Translations under genes and position numbers: made by a program | Source of the DNA: Planoprotostelium fungivorum | Taxonomy: Eukaryota > Evosea > Variosea > Cavosteliida > Cavosteliaceae | Assembly: GCA_003024175.1 (NCBI GenBank) | Contig: MDYQ01000037.1 | Span: 62,001-126,000 of the forward strand | DNA length: 64,000 bases | Reading direction: 5' to 3' | In this document: piece after piece, positions 36,289 through 50,295 of the stretch | Layout: the number at the start of each line of letters is the position of its first letter | How positions within the stretch are numbered: position 1 is the first letter of the stretch | Notes under the pieces: generated by a model | The model's input: only the letters and a program-made list of their open reading frames with translations | Databases searched by the model: none | What the model was told of the DNA's origin: nothing

Positions 36289-38035
36289 ATGAAGAGGAAA
36301 GCACAGATACACATTGATCCTCACCCGATCGTCAGTACAGAAAATCAAGATAAGAAACCAAAGAGGCAGGAGTTTGATGAGAAGCTGCACGCGAGGAATG
36401 CGCTGAGAGATAGACCTGACTTCAAAGAGTTAGGGACAAAGTACCCTGAATTTGGGAAATTGTGAGACTTCGTTCGACTTTGTATTTGAAGACAATTGGA
36501 CAATGATCATCATATCAAATCTTCCAATCTCATCTGATCGAGTTAGTCTGTCTGAAAAAGCAAGTGGAAAGCTCCAATTGGATTGGACGAACGGAGAAGC
36601 AGTGCGGGAATACAACATCACACTCTTGAAACACTATTACAACATCACTCTAACACTACCATCGGATCAACTCTGTCCACCCGTGAGAAATCCATGACCT
36701 CTCATTGTCTCCCTTCTATGCCGTCCCTCATTCAAAATCGATTGTGAATCGTCATATCAGGTCGCCAATCGCGCCAATTACATCCATTGGATTGAGGATT
36801 TGATCCAAATCGATCCAGCATCTCGAGCTGGACGTGGAAGCGTGAGGGGCATAGACATGTCGGTGCACACGTTTCACATGATGCTGATGGAAAGACAGTG
36901 GGACTGGTGCTTCTTGCATCTACCCTCTATTGGGATGCAAGATCAACCATCCTAATTGGAGTTTTTTGGCCGTAGATAATGATGCACAATCTCTCTACAT
37001 CGCAGAGCAGAATTTGAATCTGAATCGACAGTGGTTGAGTGATCAGGTGACACAACATCCATACACAAAATCATACAACAATCATCCATCTTCCACATCA
37101 TCATCACAAACGAAAATAAATCGAATTATCCTCATTTTATTCAGAATCAATCGTCCCTCATTCAGCTTCGTCACGTCACAGATGGTACCACCCTCGACTA
37201 TCTCGGTCAAGAGACATACGACTTCCTCATGACCAACCCTCCCTTCTTCTCTGATTTAGAAGAGACACAACTGAACGAACGAGTTGATGCCACTGCAAAG
37301 GCAACCGAGGTGGTGACACAGGGAGGAGAAGTTGAATTTGTTGGAAAGATTGTGGAGAATTCGATGAGAACGAAAGGGCAAGTGACGTGGTACACGGCCA
37401 TGATTGGAAGGAAAATCGATTTGACCGTGTTAGGTGAGTAAAAAATCAATTTTTTCGCCACGAGATGACCAAGACGATGAACCATGATCATAATCTCATC
37501 ATCCATCCATCATGATGGATCACCGATGGAAAACCTCTGAATATAGACAGAGAGAAAGTTGAGACAATGTGGGGTGCCGCACGTTAAGACATCAGAGCTA
37601 TCACAAGGAAAGACGACTAGATGGGCCATCGCTTGGTCGTTCACCGTCCCACCACCCGTCAGAATCGTCAGGCCCAGGAGAAATTTTCAAATCCAGCACA
37701 AGATTCTCAATTCAGAAGTCCACCAAAAGATTCAGAACCATTTGGCCAGCCACAACATCCTGACGCGAACGGATGAGGAGGGTCGAATTGCGGTGAGACG
37801 CCACGCACGGTGACGCATCTGAACATCATGACAGGGACAGATCGAATTGGAAGCTGTCATCACAGATTTCATCATCACCATCACGCAATCGAGAGAAGAT
37901 CAGACACTCGTGGCTTTTTACTTTTCACCCGAGGGCAACGGAACAGCCTTCATCGATGAGTTAGAGTCTCTGTTTCCGAAGCCGCCGTCGAGAAAAGAGA
38001 GGAGGGCAGAGGCCAGAGCGAGAGAGAATAAATGA
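36289..38035 (+). CDS. METTL16: METTL16-type RNA m6A methyltransferase
   Basis: About seven exons encode roughly 430 residues. LHARNALRDRPDFKELGTKY is the family N-terminus, then KLQLDWTNGEAVREYNITLL, PPVANRANYIHWIEDLI, and the SAM-binding DIGTGASCIYPLLGCKI. The catalytic TNPPFF (NPPF) follows in the exon ending TVL. Next are GVPHVKTSELSQGKTTRWAI and AWSF, as in human METTL16. The enzyme methylates U6 snRNA and, in animals, MAT2A hairpins. The two C-terminal vertebrate-conserved regions are absent or strongly diverged; the protein ends in a basic tail (RKERRAEARARENK). A Lys-rich N-terminal 30 residues (DKKPKR) may be a nuclear signal. Confidence 0.92.
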
Positions 38036-38380
38036 AGTGTCCTCTTTCGTCATCGCTTGGTGAAAGATATCAACAGCGGTAGAGGGGCACATCGAATGGT
38101 GGAGACGCACGAGTGTACGTCGGTATTACTGAAGTTCAAGAATTCTGCTGATGGAGAGGGGACGTACGCAGATCAACCGACAGGGAAATGAAGCAATCGG
38201 TAAGAACTCTGAGAAATCTGTGAATTCTTTTCGATACAAGGATAGCGTTTAGCATGTGGTGACGGCGATCATCCTTAGGAATAAAATGTGGTACATTAGA
38301 GCATGTTGTAACGCTTGAAATGTTGTACAATCGATATTTTCAACGCAGAACGAGATGATCCGAGATTCGAACACGCTCGT
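38036..38380. other. Convergent 3' gap
   Basis: About 345 bases between the METTL16 stop and the stop of the minus-strand beta-helix gene. No ORF with recognisable features. A TTGTAC-rich stretch and AATAAA at 38280 may serve 3' ends. Confidence 0.4.
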
Positions 38381-40699
38381 TTATAAGAGTGAGAGCATGA
38401 CCAAAGATGTAAGCTCGATTGCAATCAAGAGGTTGGCCGCTGATCCAATCTTATCTGTGGTGGGCACGACGGACATGTCTGTACTCTGGATCGTCGATGT
38501 CCGAGTCATCGCACAATCAGATCGTGTGCCCGAAGATTTGTCGTTCGACAGAATGATTCCACTGATATTCCCCCACACGCAATTGTCCACTACGGTGGCA
38601 TCTTCATTATTCTGCAAGAAGAGAAGAGGTAACCCTCCCGACCTGATCATCGTCACCACTCATCCATCATCGTGGACCGATAGAAGATCTCTCTTGGATG
38701 TCACCTGAATGGTCCTTCAAATTGGTTGCGGGCAAAAGTCAATCCCTTAACTGAAGTGATGAGCGCGGGGCTGCCACCGCTGCCGGAGATGATGTTGTCA
38801 GTGATGGTGATATTGCTGAAGGCTCCGGCTGTGGGGACGTAGCCATCCGGCGTATCACCTCTGACGTAGATCGAACCACCGACCCATCCAGATCTGATGG
38901 ATCGTAAATGAAACGACATCATGGCGTCTCACCCTCCCATGATCCCTCCGTCTTGAAATCGATTGAACTTGACGGATATGTCGGAAGAGTAGTCGCCTTC
39001 GTTCATCGCCGGCATGATGAAGAGATCTGTGACATGAGTCAGCGTCATACTTCAGACCGACGTACCTCCCAGAGCCTGCAGAGAGAAATTGTTGTGACTG
39101 ATCTCTCCTCGATGTCCCTTGCATAGGATTCCGTGCGCTCTTCCACCCAGGAAGGTATTGTTCGATATGACGAAATTTGTGTTCACGTGGTTTCCATCAC
39201 TGGCGTACACAGCAGAGCTGTACAGACTGTTGTTGCCACCGGACAGAGCGAACGTCGTGTTCTTATCTACTCCAACCTGTGCTACGATTTCACAGACTTC
39301 TTTCTCTCACAATTCACCTTCATCGCAGCAATGGTAGCGTAGCCCAGTGGTTGTAAACGGTCGTCGTACAATCGGATGACGTCTCCAACAGCGAAGAACC
39401 AAGGAGCATTCACGAGTAGGGTGTTATCTGAAGGGTAATAAGACCACACTCTTCCGTAATACGAGAGTAGGTTGACACCATCGTCTCTCTGTGCCTCGAC
39501 CCAACAGTTAACGATGATGGGTCCATTCTGTAGAGCAACCACGTGAAATGCATCTGTATCATGCATAAGGAAGAGCGAAGAGATTCGAACCGACCGGAAG
39601 ATAGGGAGATGACTGGGGGGATGCTGTTGGGCACGGGAGGGGTAGGATTTCTCATGACTCGAACTCTCTTCAAGACATGGCCACCATAACCTCCTTGTAA
39701 CCACCATCCCATGTTGGGAGCAGACGTGATGGTGTAATCGATGAATGAGAAGTTCCGGCTGTTGGTGATCACGGAGAAGACTGGTCCCTTTGCTGACACA
39801 GATGAGTTGAATCCATCCATCACATTCACCTGCAGGACACCCCAAGATATCACCTACAACGATCTCGTTCTCTTGCAGCCAGCTGGCCGGAGCACTCGAT
39901 GGTGAGTCAGAGAAGAGTGGATGCACGTGTGGCTCACACGACTCTCAAGTGGACACCGTCAGAGGTTAAATTTGAGACTGGAAAATTGAGACCGAAGGTG
40001 GAACGGAATCGGGGGGAAGGCAGGAGGGTCTGGCCATCATAGACGTATTTCAACTGCAGATCATCAGATGCCGAAGAGATGGATGAGCTGAACCTGATTC
40101 TTTTGGAAGAAGCCGACTGGATAGCCGTCGCAGACCCGAAAGTCAATGTTCCACGTGTTGCTGTTGACCTGCGAACGTGAGATGCAGATCGATGGACCAT
40201 TGCCTGACCTTGGTGATGTTGTAGATCTGAGCTTGGGACGACTGTGGGGGATTCATGTGAACAGTGAGACCTCTAATGGAGATGTTTTCCGTGTTGGTTG
40301 AGAGGATGGCACTGTCTGTCAGAGGGACGCGGAAGGTCAGCTCTACTCCATCGAGCCAAAATGTCGTATTGGATATAGATCCCAGATTGAGCATTATACC
40401 ACTGGTGTATACCTGATCTTCAGTTCAGACAAACAGAATGCAACCGTGTGTGCCGCCAAATGCCAATGATCGCAGCTCACATCGTATTGACCTGGTGTAA
40501 CACCGACTTGTAGATTTCCATCGGCTCCTATTGTTTGAGTGCTGGCCCACTTCAAAAATGCAGGACCAGAAAAATTTTTGGGGGGAGTGTAGGTGGCTAA
40601 TCCTGACGGTCTGGATTCAGGTATGGAACCGTGGAAGTAGTCGATAGAGGCCACTGAAAGGCAGAAGAACAGAAAACAGAGAGACGCATGCTTCTTCAT
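38381..40699 (-). CDS. Secreted right-handed beta-helix (pectin-lyase fold) protein, possibly GPI-anchored
   Basis: About ten exons encode roughly 640 residues. A signal peptide (MKKHASLCFLFFCLSVASI) is followed by FLKWASTQTIGADGNLQVG and many short beta-strand repeats typical of a parallel beta-helix: NTTFWLDGVELTFRV, STNTENISIRGLTVHM, NSRNFSFIDYTITSAPNMGW, GHVLKRVRVMRN, GEISHNNFSLQALG, SNITITDNIISGSGG and GLTFARNQFEG. The C-terminus is hydrophobic (NLLIAIELTSLVMLSLL) after a small-residue stretch (GSAA), as in GPI-anchored proteins. Family members include polysaccharide lyases and hydrolases; I see no clear catalytic Asp cluster, so the activity is unknown. Confidence 0.75.
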
Positions 40700-41061
40700 C
40701 TTTTGGGGAAATAAATTCCCCCCACAGTTGTTTTGTCTGTTTGTGTCATACCGCGAGACCAGATACCAAATGTTACGACTTCCAGTGTCCCAACGTGATG
40801 ATCATGAAGAGCGAACCAAGAGAACATCACACATACGTCGGTATCTAAACTTGCACAGAGCATTGAATGATCCGGCTCATTCACAGCTGTCTCCTGAGTT
40901 GGACAACGCCCACTGTCTTCACTCGAATTGAGATGAAAATACTTGATCATCTGTTGGTCAGTCGAGACAAGGCCTCGATGAACAAGGCCCGAAGCTCTCT
41001 TGCAAGAAATCTGCCGTCTACAACCAAGCTTTCCCTCATCTGCATCACATCACATCACATC
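40700..41061. other. Divergent promoter region
   Basis: About 360 bases between the beta-helix start and the plus-strand unknown gene. Short frames only. TCACATCACATCACATCA just before the ATG at 41062 is a low-complexity leader. Confidence 0.4.
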
Positions 41062-41566
41062 ATGGAGAAATCCACTGCACCCAAGAAAAAAAAACAGAAG
41101 GTAGATCACAACCCACGCTATGTCCACCTCTTCATGTTGGAGAAAGAAACATTCCGAAGATTGTTGATGAACAATCGCAATGTGCAGAGGAGAACGAGAC
41201 AGTTCCACAGTTTGAAAGAAGTGATGATATCTTGCAATTCGCACGTCACTGATCGATGATAGGTTGACAAGTCACTGCGGCATCTAGATGCAGAAGCTTT
41301 AGAACAATATTTATCACAACCAAAATCGAACAAAACTGTACTAGCACATCTGGAGAAGGTGTGTTCCTATCAGATCGATGTGCGATCATCTCACACACGA
41401 TCAGACACATAGTGTGACCTCAAAAGCAGCCGAATTCATCTTGAACTCCATCGACGAGACCCTAGGTTTCACTCACCTCTACGACGTCTTCCTCCACATG
41501 CTGGCTCGAATGCACGAGATCACCCACCATCTGATTGCACATCACAACAAGAAAGACGAGACGTAA
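41062..41566 (+). CDS. Unknown small protein with basic N-terminus
   Basis: Three exons encode about 135 residues. The start MEKSTAPKKKKQKVDH looks like a nuclear localisation signal. The rest is helical (VHLFMLEKETFRRLLMNN, LRHLDAEALEQYL, KAAEFILNSIDETLGFTHLY) and ends with LAHHNKKDET-like residues after HHLI. The phases of both introns (about 43 and 55 bases) fit only with the donor at GT-GTGTTCC. I do not recognise the family. The stop at 41564 is 15 bases from the end of the convergent monooxygenase, so 3' UTRs must overlap. Confidence 0.55.
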
Positions 41567-41581
41567 AGAGTTTCAACTTCT

Positions 41582-42931
41582 TTATTCATTTCTCTGGCTG
41601 ACCACTTCAAACTGGTACGTTGGCAATTGAAAACCCTTTCCCAGAGAGCCCAGATGTGCTCCAAACTTTGCCAGTAAATAAATCACACCGCTCTTGTTGA
41701 TCAAGTAGAGAAGCGATCGGAAGATGGAGACGCCCCATCGAGATTCGGGATGGACGAGATCCGCGATGGTGGTGTTGGGTAGGACCTTGATGTTGGGTGT
41801 GGATTGTGCGTTCTCAACGTAAGCTCTCAGTTTGTCTTCGTAGAGTCGAAAGGCATCAGCATGGTCGGCGTTGGCAATGATCTCGCCGGCGAGGACGTAA
41901 GCAGTCAAGATACCAACTGGAAAGATTAAGAGACTGTAGGATGTGAGGGCGACTCACCAGTGGTACCCATGCCAGAGATGGGCGATGGACAACCTGCATC
42001 ATTTAGAATCACTGCACGCCGAAACAGACACACATGCAGCGTCACCAGCAAGTGCCACTCTACCCTTAGACCAACTTTTGAGACGAATCTGTGCGATCTC
42101 GTGGCAGTAAAAGTTCTCCGTCTGATCGAGTCCCTCCAGAAGTTCTTTCACCTTCCACTTCATGTCTCCGAAGATCTCTCTCGTCACGGCCTTCTTATCC
42201 TCCGCTTTGGCGTACCTCCTTGCATCTTCGCGGTCCTTGGGTCGGATGGAAAAGCAGATGGCCATCTCCCCTCTCTGATTGGGACGGACGAGAACGTTTC
42301 GACGGCCTGCGTAAGAGTAGAAGGTGGCCCAGTGGTCTTCCTCTGGCTTGGGGTTGGGGATGGTGTAGTATGAGATGAACTGCCCGAGGGAGTGGAATGC
42401 ATCATTGTCCTCTCCAAAGGCAAGCCTTCTCGTGCGTGAGCCGAGTCCGTCGGCACCGATGACGAGAGAGAAGTCCATCCATTCTTGACGGTTGGCCAGC
42501 AAGATCGAGACTCGATCTTCCTTCTCCTCCATCTTCTCGACGTAATCTCCAAAGATATAGTCGACGATGGATTTTGTCTGATCGTAGAGGATCTGCACCA
42601 GATCGGTTCTGACGATCTCGTACTCGGCCGTGAAGGTCTCTGCTTTGGGGTCTGCATCGAATCTCGCCCATTCTTTCCCTTCGTCATCCACGATGACGGC
42701 TCCCTTCTCTGGCACTGTTGCTTTTCGGACGGTGGGTTCGATGCCCATCAATCTGACCACATCAATGGCAGGTCCTCTGATGTCGATCTGCTGACCAGCA
42801 GTCCTCAAGCTCTCAGCCCTCTCGAGGATGACGACCTTCCTTCCACCTCGGTGCAGCCAGTATGCGAGAACGGGACCAGTGATACCGGCACCGCAGATTA
42901 GGATGGGTAATTGTTCGTTTGGTGTGTTCAT
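41582..42931 (-). CDS. FAD-dependent monooxygenase (class A flavoprotein hydroxylase)
   Basis: Three exons encode about 415 residues. The Rossmann dinucleotide motif is LICGAGITGPVLAYWL, then an ILERAE acidic end, QQIDIRGPA, the DG motif GADGLGSRTR and the GD motif GRVALAGDAA, completed after an intron by PSPISGMGTTVGILTAYVLA. These are the three fingerprints of group A FAD monooxygenases, which hydroxylate small aromatics or antibiotics. The longest exon is over 900 bases without an intron, unlike neighbouring genes, and base composition is GC-richer, so a later acquisition from fungi or bacteria is possible. An upstream in-frame ATG at 43006 would add 25 residues. Confidence 0.9.
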
Positions 42932-43459
42932 CTCGTTAATGTCGTTTGTGTGTACTTGTGATTGGAAGATGGAGTAAACCTGATCTCGGCCCTTCGGAAA
43001 TCTCACACTTCGGCTTTCGGAGTTTCATCACGCTTTCAACGGAGTACCCGAAATCCGATTCACCAGCCAACAGCACGTAGCTTCGATATCACTGCACAAA
43101 ATATCTTGACATCCCTTACCGCTTCTACGCGGGATCTTAGAGAAGCTAGCTGCACTCTACGTCACGATCATCCGCACATTGATATTCTCCCCGCTCTGGT
43201 ATTACTTCTGATTCACCAGATATAAATGCCCGGCAAGAGTCTTGAGCTGTGACGATGACCAGCATACATTCCAGCCACGTACGCGGAGGAGAAGACAGTG
43301 TACACAAGGTGCTATTACAGAATTACGACGATCTTGCCATCTGAGAAAAGACATAGCTTAGAATGATGAGGCACCACAGGTAGCTGCAGCACCTAGTGGT
43401 GTATTGTACCTATGTTCATGACACATCTCTGTTATACATTCTTTATCATCGCATGAGAT
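42932..43459. other. Gap without a confident gene
   Basis: About 530 bases between the monooxygenase start and the next minus-strand gene's stop. Small frames only (such as 42962-43225 on the plus strand, antisense to the upstream region). No repeat or RNA gene seen. Confidence 0.35.
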
Positions 43460-43754
43460 TCAAGGAAGGTCTCCGATGTTCTTTGGTGCAGGAGGGGGAC
43501 CTATCTCGTCAGTCTCTCTCATCGGATGGAACTCACCCGAAGGTTTCGGCATGACTTTCTTGTTCACTGTTTGATTCTTAAATCCAGTCGAATCATGTGC
43601 TCCTGTCGTGTTATTTGCAGTTGGTTTCCATACCTTCTCGGTTTTGGGCTGATGGTGGTCAGATCCATGATGTATGAAGAAGGTGAGACACCTGAGGTGC
43701 GGGCTTGTTGGCTTCTATCTGCTGCTCGAAGAATTTCTTCTTGTCGTCAGACAT
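43460..43754 (-). CDS. Small hydrophilic protein
   Basis: Two exons joined in phase encode about 80 residues: MSDDKKKFFEQQIEANKPAP, then after a 44-base intron PKTEKVWKPTANNTTG and KNQTVNKKVMPKPSGEFHPM, ending in PPPAPKNIGDLP. It is polar, Lys/Pro-rich and without cysteines or membrane segments, so probably disordered. No family recognised. The ATG at 43752-43754 gives an acidic-basic N-terminus typical of a start, and both halves keep an open frame across the intron, which is the main support. Confidence 0.5.
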
Positions 43755-44000
43755 GATTGGTTAGATGGTTGTGTTCCGAAAGGTATTTTGTCGCTACTGC
43801 GACGTTCGCGAATGATCTGCGACCGCGATTTCGTCTGTAACGTGATGGTGCGACGAACAAGTGGAGAGCTCCATTTTCAAGTGTAGATGATGAATCTATT
43901 CTGATGATCCACAGTATTAACATCTTCACGAACTCGGTTGCATCTGATGGATCATGCAAAAAAAGTTTCGCATCATCGGACCATCATCGACAGTTATTCA

Positions 44001-44993
44001 TTATACTTGCAGTGCCACACCACCGAACGACATCGACCTCTCATCATCGTCTTCATCATCGTGTGCCCCTCCCTGCGTCGAAAACTGCGCGGCGATATTC
44101 AGTGCCGTCTTTTCGAAGCCAACAAACTCGCTCATGACCTCTTTCGTCTTCCTTTCATCCTCTGCCGCCTGCCTTCTATCAGACACACTCTTCAATGTAT
44201 TAAAATCGAGATTAAATCTTCACCTGCTCGATGAGATTTTTTACATCTTTCATCTTCCCTCCAAATTGGGATTCAAACTGGTCCAGCAGTTGTTTGGACA
44301 CCTTCTTCACGGATTCGAGCTCATCAGTCAATTCGTGGAAGATGGCCACGATGATGTCTTTGTTTCTCGATGCGGCGAGACGTATACTGGATTGGGCGTG
44401 GCGTGTGGAATAGCGCTGCTTTTGTGTGAGAAGATGTGATGCAGATCGGCTGATGATTGACATTACATTCTTAAGTGATCCGATGTATCGAGTGCCCATA
44501 CCGGTGTTGGCTGTCGTAAAGAGTGAGACGAACGAAAGAAAAGAGGGTAGAACACCTTTTGAGCCCTTTCCAGAGCCTTGCGACTGGGCTGCTAATGTGT
44601 CTTTTGGTAGATTCTTCTCTACGTTGTCGAATATGACTTGTGATACTCCTATCATAGGATCAAAACCAATTCATCTCTTTGTCATCCGAAGTGGAGAGGT
44701 GATATGATGATTGAGAGACGGTGCGACCAATGAGAGGTCGCTCACCTCCTTCGTCGCCGACTTCTTTCGATATTTGATAGAAAGTCAAAACCAATTTACA
44801 TCTGCATCACATCAGCACCCACTTAAAACGGCAGTCGTCAATCATCACTCACAATCCTTCCTATAAACAGTTATTCAACTCATACGATACTGAGGAACTC
44901 ACCGGACTCGCACCAATCCCTGACCATTTCCAAACCTTCTCATATAAACACACGCCCCCCTTCGCGTCTAATATCTCCAATCGTAAGAGCTGA
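44001..44993 (-). CDS. Possible longin-like (SRX/roadblock-type) protein
   Basis: About six exons. The N-terminus LLRLEILDAKGGVCLYEKVW, then CKLVLTFYQISKEVGDEG and VSQVIFDNVE, has the strand-strand-helix pattern of a longin domain as in the signal-recognition-particle receptor alpha or HPS/MON1 proteins. A later exon has KDIIVAIFHELTDELESVKK and QLLDQFESQFGGKM, a helix set expected at the end of such a domain. The tail is acidic (GGAHDDEDDDERS). The first exon and the start codon are uncertain. Naming rests on pattern only. Such domains occur in trafficking GTPase regulators, which would fit the other traffic genes, but this is inference. Confidence 0.45.
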
Positions 44994-45029
44994 TGGAAGG
45001 TGAGTCGGCGACATGCGGAGTCTCTAGAC

Positions 45030-45418
45030 TCACTCCCATCGGCGTGTTCGAATGATGCAGATGCGATGCTGCGGCTGTGTGTTGTAGAACAAGTCTATCA
45101 GTTGCTGTCGGCGGGGTGTGCTGTGAGCTCCAGGCTTACGAATTGGAGAGCAACTATAGTCTGACTGTTTCTCTTTTTTTACCACAGAAATATACTTTCC
45201 CAAAAACTGGCGCGTCCACTTCCTGACACACGCAAACATACTTCCTCACTTCCTTTCTTGAGGTTCTCCGATAGAGGTAGCATCACGAGCTCGATTCGAT
45301 CGACGTACAATTCATTGAAGAGGATGATGTCAATTGTAACATGTTCAGGGTCTCCGATGCATTCTCCGAAGCCCGCCATCCCGAACGTCATCACAATCAA
45401 CAATTCATCACAAACCAT
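45030..45418 (-). CDS. Unknown two-exon ORF
   Basis: A frame from the ATG at 45416-45418 (MVCDELLIVMTFGMAGFGEC) runs to LKKGSEE, where a GTATGT donor is present. Splicing to the AG after GAGAAACAG keeps phase and continues as SDYSCSPIRKPGAHSTPRRQ to CIIRTRRWE and a stop at 45030. The consistent phase and good donor are the support. No domain known. Upstream exons may be missing. Confidence 0.35.
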
Positions 45419-45799
45419 CGAGAGACATCAAGGACCATTTATGGTCGAGTGAGGAAGAGAAAGATAACGTATAGTTGACGAGTGTACAGACCAGCCGATC
45501 AGAGATGGGCAGAGATACCTGGGATCATTCACGCCGACGATGAATTGGCTTTCAATTCTCGAATAGACATGCATAATTGTTCTGCTCCTCACATGACATC
45601 ATCTTCTGGTCACGAGGCCTCTTTCGAGGTATCCGAAGAATCATTCAACCTCAATCACTGACCCTCTTAGTTACAAACAAATTCTGCACTCAATGCTTCG
45701 TTCGAAGAGCCTCGCTCTCAGACATCGGTCCTCTCTGCTCACCATCTCATTCTTCCATCTGAAATTCATACACCGAGGGACGTCACTCCTTCCGAGTCC
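45419..45799. other. Divergent gap before CDC7
   Basis: About 380 bases. It may hide a 5' exon of the CDC7 gene: the frame is open upstream of 45800 through residues such as EIHTPRDVTPSES, with an acceptor-like CTCAG at about 45717-45721. Confidence 0.4.
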
Positions 45800-47667
<1,868 letters not shown>

Positions 47668-47884
47668 ATATGTTCGTCTGTGAATAAGAAGGGTTTTATT
47701 CTTCTCTTGGAGGTTTACTTCTGCAACACAACGACATCGAACAGCTCGTGTAGACTGAATCGTGACATGATGAAAGATGAGGGACACTCTATAGACTTCA
47801 ATGTCTTTATGTAGTATTACAACTCTTCAAGAGCGATCGCCAGGGCATCTGCGACACCATGAGCTACGGAGAATAAACTCTTCC

Positions 47885-48541
47885 TCACCTCTCTCCAGAG
47901 GAAGTCAACTTGTCTGACCCCTGCTTGACGGTCCAGATGACATCGAAGCGATCTCCAGGGTACACAGGCTTATCGGCGATGCCAAGAACGTCCGCTATGT
48001 CGGTCAACACCTTGTGCTCCTGCAGCAGCCATCAGACACCCCGATGCATTGCATTTCCAATCACCCAACAGATGAGAACTCTCTTTGGATTCTTCTCTTT
48101 CTCTTGTGACTTCTGATACTTCTTCACGGCATCCTTCACGCAGCGAGTGTCGTCACGATCACAAGAATGGTCGATCTGTATGAGGTCAGGAAGACGTGAG
48201 GCATATGAAAGAACCTTGATTCCGAGAGCTGCAGCGAGAGGAGTGACTGTCTGAAAGGGTCTGTTCCTCCCTCCACTTTTCTCAAAGTCCTGTGCCAAGA
48301 TGTATCCGATATTGTAAGTCGAGTTCGCACCAAAGACCTGTTCAGACGATTGAGATTCGATGTTAACTCTTACACTCACGCTCGATAGACATTTTGCACG
48401 AGCTTGACCCGCAGGGCTTAGACCCGTGATGGTATCATCGGCTGGCTTCTCTCCATGACGGATGAGATAGGTGATCTGGTCTTTGTCTTTGGCGAGAGAG
48501 AGGCAGATGAAACAAGAGACGACCAGGAGGAGGACCTTCAT
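47885..48541 (-). CDS. Secreted histidine-phosphatase-family protein
   Basis: About four exons encode roughly 190 residues. A signal peptide (MKVLLLVVSCFICLSLA) is followed by the catalytic ITYLIRHGEKP (RHG), ITGLSPAGQARAKCL, STYNIGYILAQDF, RNRPFQTVTPLAAALG, CVKDAVKKY and, after an intron, RVLICWEHKVLTDIADVLG, whose EH supplies the second histidine. This is the branch-1 histidine phosphatase layout common in fungi and protists. The substrate is unknown. An upstream in-frame ATG would give 27 more residues, but the signal peptide argues for 48539-48541. Both catalytic His and the Arg residues are intact. Confidence 0.85.
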
Positions 48542-49110
48542 GGTAGCTGACGAGAGAGGAAATGCAGAAGGAGCCGAAAGCACAAAACGAATTCGCTGGG
48601 CGGATTTTCTGACATCAGACATGACATGTTACGTGTATTTGAGCTCGAGTTTTGGATCGTTTGGAGAGGGTGAGAGTGGTTGGTGATGTAAGGATGTTGC
48701 CTCTCTAAGCTACGGATAGGCGCGACAGATCTATATATGTCGACTATCGTGGCAATAAAACGTGAAGAAGTGTTATCTTTGATGATGTTCGTCTTATATA
48801 TGTTTAGGAGAGTAGGGTATCATGTGAGTTTACTTGGTTTATTCACGACTCACGTCCATCATCACCAATCCATAAACATCGATCCACTCAAAAAGATAAT
48901 CCTCTTGGATCTCTAACTCCTCACCGAACACTCTCCCTCACGTTCTCCTCTCTCTTCCATCTGATTATTCCCCCGCGATCTGTACCTCTCCGCAAATAAA
49001 GGAACGAGAAAAAGACATCTTCCCATGATATCATTTTCGTGTTTCATTGAAATGAGAGGGAAGAGGATCTGGTTGCCTTCCTCTGTTCTTCATCCGCACG
49101 ATCATCCAAC
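48542..49110. other. Divergent gap with TATA-like boxes, upstream of uL14
   Basis: About 570 bases. CTATATATG (48731-48739) and TTATATATG (48792-48800) are TATA-like. A pyrimidine-rich stretch (about 48950-48990) precedes the ribosomal protein gene, as often at ribosomal promoters. Confidence 0.4.
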
Positions 49111-49854
<744 letters not shown>

Positions 49855-50295
49855 TTTTCTCACGGTTCCTCTCTATTGGAAATAAAATACATTCGGATGA
49901 CACTAGACCGTGATCTCAACAACGACATTCAATCTTGATCACATGTGACACGATCGATTTCACTTCTTTCACAAAGTCAAATCACGAGGGTGTCATCTCA
50001 TCGTGCAAGACGAGGGAACCATTCTCTTCGCATCCCAATAGAAGAGCAGTCAGAGGCGCTGACGACCCCGTCCATCAGCCGTCGATGATGGACACAGAGG
50101 AGAGTCGATAAAGAAGGAACAAAGGGAGGTAATATGAGTTGAGGTGGAGCGGTGAAGCAAAAGTTCGTGAGAATAGGGGGAGTGAGGCGTTAAAAAAGGA
50201 AAGAAAAAGTGTTCTGCTTCTTTTCACACGGATCGTCATCGGAGAGAGGAAAAGGAGAGACGAATACAGAAGAGATAGAAGGATACAGAACACTC
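49855..50295. other. Gap without a gene
   Basis: About 440 bases between uL14 and the tyrosine phosphatase. A purine-rich stretch (50100-50280, GGAGAGAGGAAAAGGAGAG) lies just before the ATG and probably is the leader of the phosphatase mRNA. No ORF seen on the plus strand; the minus-strand frame there is its pyrimidine-rich shadow. Confidence 0.4.

Noticed and set aside
50075-50293. Leu/Ser/Phe-rich minus-strand ORF
   Set aside because: Reverse of the purine-rich leader of the tyrosine phosphatase, low complexity.
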